Made by a program: the position numbers and the translations under genes | Shown here: positions 10,875 through 20,900 of the stretch, one piece after another | Layout of the letters: every line of letters begins with the position of its first letter | Numbering within the stretch: position 1 is the stretch's first letter | Source: Macrostomum hystrix | Taxonomy: Eukaryota > Platyhelminthes > Macrostomidae | Length of the DNA stretch: 64,000 bases | Reading direction: 5' to 3' | Assembly: GCA_950097015.1 (NCBI GenBank) | Contig: CATNEN010000030.1 | Location: 1,659,001-1,723,000, forward strand | Notes under the pieces: model-generated | Seen by the model: the letters and a program-made list of their open reading frames with translations, nothing else | The model's database searches: none | What the model was told of the DNA's origin: nothing

Positions 10875-13755
10875 ATGAGCAGGGCAATCAGCTCGCACAG
10901 GCTGGCTGGCAAGAGCCGCCGGCTGGTCCGTCAGCGTGACATCGAGCAGCAGCAGCACCAGCAGCACCAGCATTCGTCTGAGGAGCGTCCAGCCAAGCCG
11001 CTGACTCGACAGCGCTGCGAGGAAGCCGACTTTGCCGATGTGGAGTTTGTGCTGCAGGAGGTGCCACATAGGGTCAGCGTGCGAGTCAGTCTTGTCACAC
11101 GTAAGAGCTTCAGAACACGCGTGCTTGCCTCAACTGTAGTTTGTTGTCTTGCCTCATCTGTAGTTTGTTGTCCTGCCTCAACTGTAGTTTGTTGTCTTGC
11201 CTCATCTGTAGTTTGTTGTCTTGCCTCATCTGTAGTTTGTTGTCTTGCCTCATCTGTAGTTTGTTGTCTTGCCTCATCTGTAGTTTGTTGTCTTGCCTCA
11301 TCTGTAGTTTGTTGTCTTGCCTCATCTGTAGTTTGTTGTCCTGCCTCAACTGTAGTTTGTTGTCCTGCCTCAACTGTAGTTTGTTGTCTTGCCTCATCTG
11401 TAGTTTGTTGTCTTGCCTCATCTGTAGTTTGTTGTCTTGCCTCATCTGTAGTTTGTTGTCTTGCCTCAACTGTAGTTTGTTGTCTTGCCTCAACTGTAGT
11501 TTATTGTCTTGCCTCATCTGTAGTTTGTTGTCCTGCCTCATCTGTAGTTTGTTGTCTTGCCTCAACTGTAGTTTGTTGTCTTGCCTCATCTGTAGCTAGT
11601 TTTTTTTTATTTTTTATTTTTAGTTTAATTTAGTCTCATTTGGCACGAGAGATCTATTAAATCGTCAGTCCTCCCCGCCCCTACCAAAGTGGTCTGTTGC
11701 GGCCAGAAGACGATATGGTCCTACCGGACGCACGGCCTCAGCCGGATGGGCCAGACGGACCTTCTGCTGCTGCTGGAGCACATCGCCATTGACAACGCCG
11801 TGCCAGCCGATCCCGTCTCCCTATTCGCCGGCGTCCTGAAGAAGGCCAAGGAGGGCAGCACGGTGGGCGATCTGGACCACACAGTCTTCCAGGCGAGTGA
11901 GCACGGCTTCTTAGGCAGCCAGTACACTGGCGGTGTCCTGTACTTCATGGAGAGCGGCCAGTGCTTCCACGGTCTGGTGCACCCGGCTGACTTCGGCAGC
12001 CTCCTGGCCTGCCGTCTGGTACATCGCCGGGAGCTGCCCTACCTGCTGCACTCGCCGACTCGCCTTCTGCTGCGGCTGGGCGCAGAGGATGGCGTCTACC
12101 CCTGCGGCCTGGTCAGCAACCGCTACCGGCCGCCTGTGTTCTATGAGCCCGCCCGCTCCGTGATGTCCATGTTTCGGGTAAGAAATAATCGATCACATCA
12201 GGGACCTCAATGACTCGGGGACCAGGGATTAACTTAAAGTAGAAAGACCACTTTTTCCCCCATGAGGAAGGACCACTGGGATATTTCAAATTCCCACTGC
12301 CTACTTCCCGAACCGAATGACCGATTTTCCTGGAAGTCCACCATATGGAACAAAATTTTCAAAGCCGTCTGACGTCAGCATCGTCGAGATCGGAGAACCT
12401 GATTGAATATCTCGACGATGCGGATATTTTGTGATTCTGGAAGTTTTTTGATCGGGTAGAGCGGAAAGTGCGGACTTTCATGGCGATTGGTTGAATATTT
12501 TGGGAGACACAGAAAAAAGAAAATTGTGGGTATTTGAAGTACCCCCCTGTTGTCTTTCTACTGTTAAAGGAGGTTTTGCCGCAACTCCGCGACGGCATGG
12601 TGCCACGACTGCGCGACTGCAACCTGACGCTGGAGAGCGGCGGCGGCATTGTGGTGTCAGCATTCGGCCGACGTCGGGCCGAGATGGCCGGCCTGCTGAG
12701 CATCTACGCTCCGGACACGGACGGAGTTCTGGCAGTGGCTGGCGAGCTCTGTCAGTCAGCCGATGCCCACCTGGTGGCCAGGGAGTCGCCCGGCGGCGAG
12801 TTTGAGACGCTGCTGTTCTCAGCTGCTGGCCGGCCGCACGCCTGGCCAACTGCCGGCGCACCGGCTGCGACGTCTGTGACGTCTGGCGGTGAGTGTTAAG
12901 CAGCCTTTACGTTAGCTAGCATTTCATTAGACTCTCGTCCGGGTGTCTGGTGGCAAAAACCAGCAATAATAGGCATAATTATTCTGCTCACAGAAATGGT
13001 ATCATATAACCATGTCAGCTATCATTTGTAACTATTTTGGATAGATTAATTAGTTAATACACATTTTTGAACCGATATGAATTCGCCAAAGAGGTTCATA
13101 CAAAGCAATGTTAGTTGTCCTTGTCACCAGGTTCTTCCACAAGAATCGCTGAATATCTAGACGATGCTGATGTCGGATGGCTCTGAAAGTTGGTTCATCG
13201 AAAAAAGCGGAAAGATTTAATTCAGATGGTGGACTTTCGCGAAAATCGGTCATTCGGTTTGGGAGCTATTGTGAAGTAGGCAGTTGGTCTTTCCCCAAGG
13301 GGAAAAATAGCGTGATCTTTCTACTGTTAAACATCGAGATATGGTCAGCGAGGTCCTTTGTTCGATCCCGCAGTCCCAGCTGTCACCGGCCTGAGCTTCA
13401 TCGCCCTGTCAACTCGCCTGGGCACTGCCGAGCAGCAGGGCTGCCTGGCGGCCATTGTGGAGGACGGAGTGGGCGTTGTGTGCAGCCGGCAGGACATGTC
13501 GGCCCTGTTGCAGGTGCGCCGACACCCTGAGTTCACCTGACCCTCTCACCAAGGGTCCTTGGTTAGTGCAATATAGAGAAGGGGCTAAGTGCATTTTGAG
13601 TTACTTTGTCGCTACATGCTGCACAAATTATACAGAGCCTGCATGAGGCCGAAGACATTGTACTGCCCGTCGACTGGCTGTTCCTGCACGACCGGCGGGG
13701 GCCAGTGAGAAATGCCAGCATTCGCTTTATCTGGCGGCACCAACCGGGGGAGTGA
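10875..13755 (+). CDS. SARA/ZFYVE9-ZFYVE16-like DUF3480 protein lacking FYVE domain
   Basis: Five exons, 10875-11100, 11690-12177, 12570-12888, 13374-13513 and 13636-13755, join in frame (phases 1,0,1,0) to 430 codons plus stop. Exon 2 has the signature of the C-terminal DUF3480 region of SARA and endofin: GQTDLLLLLEH, then LRLGAEDGVYPC and NRYRPPVF. Exons 3-4 continue it (LPQLRDGMV, then VPAVTGLSF and AIVEDGVGVV). SARA proteins tether to early endosomes by a FYVE finger and present Smad2/3 to TGF-beta receptors, but no FYVE cysteine cluster or Smad-binding region is visible here. The N-terminus is a Q/H-rich stretch of about 75 residues. The end is also early: roughly the last 170 residues of the vertebrate domain are absent after RFIWRHQPGE. 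It may be a truncated duplicate, or upstream and downstream exons were missed. Two introns contain mobile elements. Confidence 0.75.
11122..11596. repeat. 24-bp minisatellite, DUF3480 gene intron 1
   Basis: About 20 copies of a 24-bp unit containing CTGTAGTTTGTTGTCTTGCC, with ATCTG/AACTG and CTT/CCT variants. It starts about 20 bases after the donor at 11101. The period is a multiple of three, so open frames run through it on both strands; they are artefacts. Confidence 0.95.
12229..12567. mobile_element. TTAA-flanked fold-back element filling DUF3480 gene intron 2
   Basis: Left edge TTAACTTAAAGTAGAAAGAC and right edge (reverse complement TTTAACAGTAGAAAGACAAC) are inverted. The arms of about 160 bases remain alignable to a centre near 12400, where CATCGTCGAGAT and ATCTCGACGATG face each other. 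The 392-base intron is therefore mostly this one element. Its right end supplies the pyrimidine tract TGTCTTTCTACTG and the TTAA just before the AG acceptor at 12568-12569. Confidence 0.7.
13151..13330. mobile_element. Single arm of the same fold-back element, intron 3
   Basis: From GAATATCTAGACGATGCTGA to TTTCTACTGTTAA this stretch closely matches the reverse complement of the left arm of the 12229 element, including the block ATCGGTCATTCGGTT. I find no second arm upstream within the intron, so it is a half element. It ends at TTAA, 43 bases before the exon 4 acceptor. Confidence 0.65.
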
Positions 13756-14018
13756 AATGGACAGAGCATGCTGCTGCTGCTACTGCAGCTGAAAACTGAT
13801 CCAAAACCAAAACTGATCCATACAGGTGCAGTAGACAATGAAAACAGACTTAAAGCCTAATATTTAGTGTTTTGTGTCTACCCTTCCTGTACGAGTCGAC
13901 CGCTCCTACGCTGACATTTTTCTGTCGACTTTTGCAGCCAACATGCTCGCAAGTCCATCAATGTTATTAATAATCGTATTTTCGCTATCCACAAATTAAG
14001 GGGTCGGTGACAGCTGCT
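13756..14018. other. Spacer after the DUF3480 gene
   Basis: Sequence following the stop codon. No polyadenylation signal AATAAA and no further DUF3480-like exon could be recognised. Confidence 0.4.
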
Positions 14019-14509
14019 AACGCGTCTGCCGCTCGCGCCAAGGTCCCTAAGCTGGATTCCACGGCATGGCCACGTTCATTTGGGGCGCTGGCGTGGGTCT
14101 TGTGCAGTCAGCGGAATGGCCAGAATTGCCTCCTCGCTAGCTGCGGATCTAGTGTCACCAAATGATGTGCCATTGCGCGCAGCCCTCCTGTAATAGTATA
14201 GTTTTGGTAGCAATTCTGCCCATTCCGCTGACTCATAAGCACACACACATATAGATACCGTACGCAGGCACACGCTCACACAGGTGTGTACGAGTACATC
14301 TGCCCTGACTTTCTCACCGTCAGGCTCATCATATCATCCCCGTCTCGCTCTCATTATGTACACTCTCACTGTGCCTTGGAGGTTGGCCCTCAAGGACTTA
14401 AATTGCATGACAAGCCCCCATGCCTTCTCTCCGCGGCTGCGCCCCCAAACGAATGTGGCCACGCCGTGGAATCGAGCTTTGGGACATTAGTGCGAGAGGC
14501 AAACGCTAG
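14019..14509. mobile_element. Nested inverted-repeat element
   Basis: Outer arms 14019-14090 and 14435-14507 are imperfect inverted repeats sharing GATTCCACGG, TGGCCAC and TTTGGG. An inner pair (GTCAGCGGAATGG at 14107-14130 and CCATTCCGCTGAC at 14208-14232) frames a core of about 80 bases. The inner part and sequence to its right recur at 37432-37760 without the outer left arm. I infer a fold-back element with a second one inserted; no coding capacity is seen. Confidence 0.5.
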
Positions 14510-14599
14510 ATTGCCTCTTTTAAGACCGCTCTGCCACTCACCCCCTGATGTTGCCTTACGTTTGAGGCCAATCAGCTACAGGTGAGAAGCAAACTGCTG

Positions 14600-15208
14600 G
14601 CAGCCGCAGACTATATGCCTGTATTGGCTTCACTACATTCATGCACGGTTGACTCAGCCGTAGAATTCTGTAGCTCAGCCGCAGACTATATGCTTGTATT
14701 GGCTTCACTACATTCATGCACGGTTGACTCAGCCGTAGAATTCTGTAGCTCAGCCGCAGACTATATGCTTGTATTGGCTTCACTACATTCATGCACGGTT
14801 GACTCAGCCGTAGAATTCTGTAGCTCGGCGCAGACTATATGCTTGTATTGGCTTCACTACATTCATGCACGGTTGACTCAGCCGTAGAATTCTGTAGCTC
14901 AGCCGCAGACTATATGCCTGTATTGGCTTCACTACATTCATGCACGGTTGACTCAGCCGTAGAATTCTGTAGCTCAGCCGCAGACTATAAGCCTGTATTG
15001 GCTTCACTACATTCATGCACGGTTGACTCAGCCGTAGAATTCTGTAGCTCAGCCGCAGACTATATGCCTGTATTGGCTTCACTACATTCATGCACGGTTG
15101 ACTCAGCCGTAGAATTCTGTAGCTCAGCCGCAGACTATATGCCTGTATTGGCTTCACTACATTCATGCACGGTTGACTCAGCCGTAGAATTCTGTAGCTC
15201 AGCCGCAG
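14600..15208. repeat. 75-bp minisatellite upstream of B1
   Basis: Eight copies of a 75-bp unit containing TTGGCTTCACTACATTCATG and CGTAGAATTCTGTAGCTC. A perfect splice-donor-like CAG/GTGAGA sits at 14578-14585, just before the array. By analogy with the other arrays this may be the start of an intron in an untranslated leader of B1; that is inference. Open frames on both strands result from the period of 75. Confidence 0.95.
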
Positions 15209-15686
15209 CAGAGTAGCTTGACTCTCAACCTGTTGTCCCTGTTCAATAGAAACTTCATAGCTTATAGACTTAGTCATCGCTTGTAGACAAAAGAATATTC
15301 TCTACTTCCACTGGGGAAAGCTATAGACCTTTTCTGTGGCCCTTGTGAATGCCTTGAGTATGGTATTCAGCGTGAGTCAAGTGAGGCATGACGCGTAAGG
15401 CAGCCTCTTGTCATGGCCGTGTTTTCCCCTCCAAGCAACTGCACAGAGTAACTCATAATTCAGCGACGAAGCATGTTTAAGAGGCTGATCTGAAGTTTCC
15501 TCCAGCAGGGTTGGTCTTCGCATAAAAGTACGGCCGGAGGAAAACACGACTGCAAGACCTGCTAAAAGAATTGTCGCTCGTTGCCAAGTCAATTACCGAG
15601 TCAATACGCTCGTATAACCAGTATCGCACGACGTTGCATCAGAGCAGCAGTGCTTGATTCATCTGATAGCCCCATTAAAGCAACAG
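15209..15686. other. Upstream region of B1
   Basis: Unique sequence between the 75-bp array and the B1 start codon. It should contain the B1 promoter or the end of a leader intron. No TATA box or other element is clear to me. Confidence 0.35.
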
Positions 15687-17852
15687 ATGATGCGACTGCT
15701 GTGTACTGCGTGTCCGTGCCTTGTCGGCACTCTGACACTGTTAGCAAGGCTGACAGCAGCCCAGGTCATCAACTCGATGCTGCTGTGCAAAGCGCAGCAG
15801 TGCTACAACATCAGCGTACTCGGCAGAGCGTCCTACTCGGCTGACTATTGTGCGAACGCGGGGATGCAGTGGTTTGATCAGACCTCATTCGAACTGTTCG
15901 CTGCTAACCTAGCAACACTGACCAGGTGAGGTTAGCTAATACATTGGGGAACAGGTGAGGTTAACTATTACATCGGAGAACAGGTGAGGTGAACTAATAC
16001 ATTGGGGAACAGGTGAGGTTAACTAATACATTGGGGAACAGGTGAGGTTATCTAATACATTGGGGAACAGGTGAGGTTAACTAATACATTGGGGAACAGG
16101 TGAGGTGAACTAATACATTGGGGAACAGGTGAGGTTAACTAATACATTGGGGAACAGGTGAGGTTAACTAATGCATTGGGGAACAGGTGAGGTTAACTAA
16201 TACATTGGGGAACAGGTGAGGTTATCTAATACATTGGGGAACAGGTGAGGTTAACTAATACATTGGGGAACAGGTGAGGTGAACTAATACATTGGGGAAC
16301 AGGTGAGGTGAACTAATACATTGGGGAACAGGTGAGGTTAACTAATACATTGGGGAACAGGTGAGGTTAACTATTACATCGGAGAACAGGTGAGGTTATC
16401 TAATACATTGGGGAACAGGTGAGGTTATCTAATACATTGGGGAACAGGTGAGGTTAACTAATACATTGGGGAACAGGTGAGGTGAACTAATACATTGGGG
16501 AACAGGTGAGGTTATCTAATACATTGGGGAACAGGTGAGGTTAACTAATACATTGGGGAACAGGTGAGGTGAACTAATACATTGGGGAACAGGTGAGGTT
16601 AACTAAAACTAAGCAAGAGTTGAGTCGGCACATTGGGGGTGAAATTGGAATAAAAGTATATAAAAACTCTGGTATTTAACCATTCTTGAGACGCAATGAG
16701 CTCGTATTGATTAGGATTCTCGTCCTCAACAACCGCCGCGTTCCGTTGGCAGTGGAATCGGCGAGAACACGTACTGGACTGGCGTCCGTATGGCCGCTAG
16801 GACCAGTCCGGCCGAGCGAGTGTTCGCTTGGCGCAACCAGAGCAGCCAGCTGTACGTGACAAGCGTCGCTGTGCGCCAATCTAGCCAGGTATTTACCAGC
16901 ACGGAGTCCAATCCAACTGTCGGCGTCATCTCGGATACAAGTGACAACGAGACCAACTGGCTGGAGAAGAAAGTGACAGACGGAGGGCGCGCCATCTGCA
17001 TGTGCGCTTGTCCCAACAACCTGACCTGCTGCACTTCGGTAGTCAGTAGCAGCTGCGCGAACTCTAATGACGGTCGCTTGTTCTGCTTCAGGATAGCTGG
17101 CTCCAAGCGGGCATTTCGCGATGCGGACCTGAGCTGCACGGTCGAGGGCGAGACTCTGATTGATCTGAGCGCAGGTGCGGCGCAATTGGCTTTCAACAGG
17201 TGGGCGTTGAACTGTCTGACTCACTGGTGACAGGGACTGTTAAATTTCTAATGCCTTCTCGTTTTATAGTGTGTTCAACGGGCTAAAAGTTGGATGTCAC
17301 GACACCTGCCTGATGGCATTCGAGGAACCTCCCTACCGCTTCAATGACAGCAAAGGCGCGAAGCTGCATGTTGAAGGATTCACCCTGTTGGATGGCTACC
17401 TGAAGCAGAAGACAGACGAGTCCAAATGGGGGATAATCATCGAGAGGGACTCTGGCAGCGGTGGAACCAAAGGCATCAAAGAGCAGGACGGAGGCTCGGC
17501 CCAGTTCGCGTGCATGATTCCAAAGAGCTTTTCAACAACGGCCGCCACGACTGTTGCGCCGACAACTTCAAGCAGCAGCAGCATTGCCACTACTCAAGCT
17601 GCTAGCACAGCTGCTTCAGCACCAACTACCCCAGTCACTACTACTCAACCAACTTCCATGTCGCCGGCAAAGCCAGCCGCGACTGCGGCTGCTACACCGC
17701 GATCCGAAGAGGAAATCATCGCCATCAATATTCTTAACTATGAGACTTCCAAGCAGAAGGCAATTTTTTATTTGGTTCCAATTTTATTTGTGATTGTAGC
17801 CCTACTCGTTACTTACTACTTTGGTAGGTTGGCATTCCGTTTGGGAATGTGA
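15687..17852 (+). CDS. Gene B1: signal-peptide, lectin-like, Thr-rich stalk, single-TM surface protein
   Basis: Exons 15687-15925, 16753-17199 and 17270-17852 join in phase 2 to 422 codons plus stop. The first Met gives a leader (MMRLLCTACPCLVGTLTLLA) cleaved near TAA/QVINS. The Cys-rich ectodomain has features that recall a C-type lectin-like fold (CYNISVLG, TYWTGVRM, AICMCACP), but the match is weak and I cannot confirm calcium ligands. A stalk of about 60 residues is rich in Thr, Ala, Pro and Ser, probably O-glycosylated. A TM helix (FYLVPILFVIVALLVTYYFG) lies near the C-terminus, leaving only a nine-residue tail, so signalling would need a partner. The juxtamembrane segment EEIIAINILNYETSKQKAIF is conserved in paralogue B2. 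It lies between A1 and A2 on the same strand. Confidence 0.8.
15921..16607. repeat. 29-bp minisatellite carrying the 5' splice site, B1 intron 1
   Basis: About 24 copies of a unit containing CAGGTGAGGTTAACTAATAC and ATTGGGGAA. The first unit overlaps the exon end: ACCAG/GTGAGG is the real donor at 15925/15926, and every later unit repeats AACAG/GTGAGG. The array appears to have been seeded by the donor itself. Confidence 0.97.
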
Positions 17853-17966
17853 AACAGGATTCATAAATGAGTAAATTAAAGAACAACTTGACCTAGAAGT
17901 GTTCGGCGTTTGGTTAGTGAGTTTTGCCGACTCTCTGCTGAAAAGTCAATTGATGCTCATATTGTT

Positions 17967-20900
17967 TTAAAAGTATCGCTTTGTTTTCATGAGAAACTTG
18001 GAGGCTATGAGTTGGTCATTGACAAGCTCATTTCTTCTAATCTGAGATTTGTTTTCATGAGAAACTTGGAGGCTATGAGTTGGTCATTGACAAGCTCATT
18101 TCTTCTAATCTGAGATTTGTTTTCATGAGAAACTTGGAGGCTATGAGTTGGTCATTGACAAGCTCATTTCTTCTAATCTGAGATTTGTTTTCATGAGAAA
18201 CTTGGAGGCTATGAGTTGGTCATTGACAAGCTCATTTCTTCTAATCTGAGATTTGTTTTCATGAGAAACTAGGAGGCTATGAGTTGGTCATTGACAAGCT
18301 CATTTCTTCTAATCTGAGATTTGTTTTCATGAGAAACTAGGAGGCTATGAGTTGGTCATTGACAAGCTCATTTCTTCTAATCTGAGATTTGTTTTCATGA
18401 GAAACTAGGAGGCTATGAGTTGGTCATTGACAAGCTCATTTCTTCTAATCTGAGATTTGTTTTCATGAGAAACTTGGAGGCTATGAGTTGGTCATTGACA
18501 AGCTCATTTCTTCTAATCTGAAATTTGTTTTCATGAGAAACTAGGAGGCTATGAGTTGGTCATTGACAAGCTCATTTATTCTAATCTGAGATTTGTTTTC
18601 ATGAGAAACTAGGAGGCTATGAGTTGGTCATTGACAAGCTCATTTCTTCTAATCTGAGATTTGTTTTCATGAGAAACTAGGAGGCTATGAGTTGGTCATT
18701 GACAAGCTCATTTCTTCTAATCTGAGATTTGTTTTCATGAGAAACTTGGAGGCTATGAGTTGGTCATTGACAAGCTCATTTCTTCTAATCTGAGATTTGT
18801 TTTCATGAGAAACTAGGAGGCTATGAGTTGGTCATTGACAAGCTCATTTCTTCTAATCTGAGATTTGTTTTCATGAGAAACTAGGAGGCTATGAGTTGGT
18901 CATTGACAAGCTCATTTCTTCTAATCTGAGATTTGTTTTCATGAGAAACTTGGAGGCTATGAGTTGGTCATTGACAAGCTCATTTCTTCTAATCTGAGAT
19001 TTGTTTTCATGAGAAACTAGGAGGCTATGAGTTGGTCATTGACAAGCTCATTTCTTCTAATCTGAGATTTGTTTTCATGAGAAACTAGGAGGCTATGAGT
19101 TGGTCATTGACAAGCTCATTTCTTCTAATCTGAGATTTGTTTTCATGAGAAACTAGGAGGCTATGAGTTGGTCATTGACAAGCTCATTTCTTCTAATCTG
19201 AGATTTGTTTTCATGAGAAACTAGGAGGCTATGAGTTGGTCATTGACAAGCTCATTTCTTCTAATCTGAGATTTGTTTTCATGAGAAACTAGGAGGCTAT
19301 GAGTTGGTCATTGACAAGCTCATTTCTTCTAATCTGAGATTTGTTTTCATGAGAAACTTGGAGGCTATGAGTTGGTCATTGACAAGCTCATTTCTTCTAA
19401 TCTGAGATTTGTTTTCATGAGAAACTTGGAGGCTATGAGTTGGTCATTGACAAGCTCATTTCTTCTAATCTGAGATTTGTTTTCATGAGAAACTAGGAGG
19501 CTATGAGTTGGTCATTGACAAGCTCATTTCTTCTAATCTGAGATTTGTTTTCATGAGAAACTTGGAGGCTATGAGTTGGTCATTGACAAGCTCATTTCTT
19601 CTAATCTGAGATTTGTTTTCATGAGAAACTAGGAGGCTATGAGTTGGTCATTGACAAGCTCATTTCTTCTAATCTGAGATTTGTTTTCATGAGAAACTAG
19701 GAGGCTATGAGTTGGTCATTGACAAGCTCATTTCTTCTAATCTGAAATTTGTTTTCATGAGAAACTAGGAGGCTATGAGTTGGTCATTGACAAGCTCATT
19801 TCTTCTAATGTGAGATTTGTTTTCATGAGAAACTAGGAGGCTATGAGTTGGTCATTGACAAGCTCATTTCTTCTAATCTGAGATTTGTTTTCATGAGAAA
19901 CTAGGAGGCTATGAGTTGGTCATTGACAAGCTCATTTCTTCTAATCTGAGATTTGTTTTCATGAGAAACTAGGAGGCTATGAGTTGGTCATTGACAAGCT
20001 CATTTCTTCTAACCTGAGATTTGTTTTCATGAGAAACTAGGAGGCTATGAGTTGGTCATTGACAAGCTCATTTCTTCTAATCTGAAATTTGTTTTCATGA
20101 GAAACTAGGAGGCTATGAGTTGGTCATTGACAAGCTCATTTCTTCTAATGTGAGATTTGTTTTCATGAGAAACTAGGAGGCTATGAGTTGGTCATTGACA
20201 AGCTCATTTCTTCTAATCTGAGATTTGTTTTCATGAGAAACTTGGAGGCTATGAGTTGGTCATTGACAAGCTCATTTCTTCTAATCTGAGATTTGTTTTC
20301 ATGAGAAACTAGGAGGCTATGAGTTGGTCATTGACAAGCTCATTTCTTCTAATCTGAGATTTGTTTTCATGAGAAACTAGGAGGCTATGAGTTGGTCATT
20401 GACAAGCTCATTTCTTCTAATCTGAAATTTGTTTTCATGAGAAACTAGGAGGCTATGAGTTGGTCATTGACAAGCTCATTTCTTCTAATCTGAGATTTGT
20501 TTTCATGAGAAACTAGGAGGCTATGAGTTGGTCATTGACAAGCTCATTTCTTCTAATCTGAGATTTGTTTTCATGAGAAACTAGGAGGCTATGAGTTGGT
20601 CATTGACAAGCTCATTTCTTCTAATCTGAGATTTGTTTTCATGAGAAACTAGGAGGCTATGAGTTGGTCATTGACAAGCTCATTTCTTCTAATCTGAGAT
20701 TTGTTTTCATGAGAAACTTGGAGGCTATGAGTTGGTCATTGACAAGCTCATTTCTTCTAATCTGAAATTTGTTTTCATGAGAAACTAGGAGGCTATGAGT
20801 TGGTCATTGACAAGCTCATTTCTTCTAATCTGAGATTTGTTTTCATGAGAAACTAGGAGGCTATGAGTTGGTCATTGACAAGCTCATTTCTTCTAATCTG

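Noticed and set aside
11110-11599. Repetitive open frames on both strands (VVCCLAS, RQDNKLQ, LLSCLICS types)
   Set aside because: By-products of a 24-bp intronic array lying between a good donor and acceptor of the DUF3480 gene.
14556-15277. 157-codon minus frame and plus frames in the 75-bp array
   Set aside because: The repeat period is a multiple of three, so any stop-free unit gives long frames; there is no non-repetitive flank with coding character.
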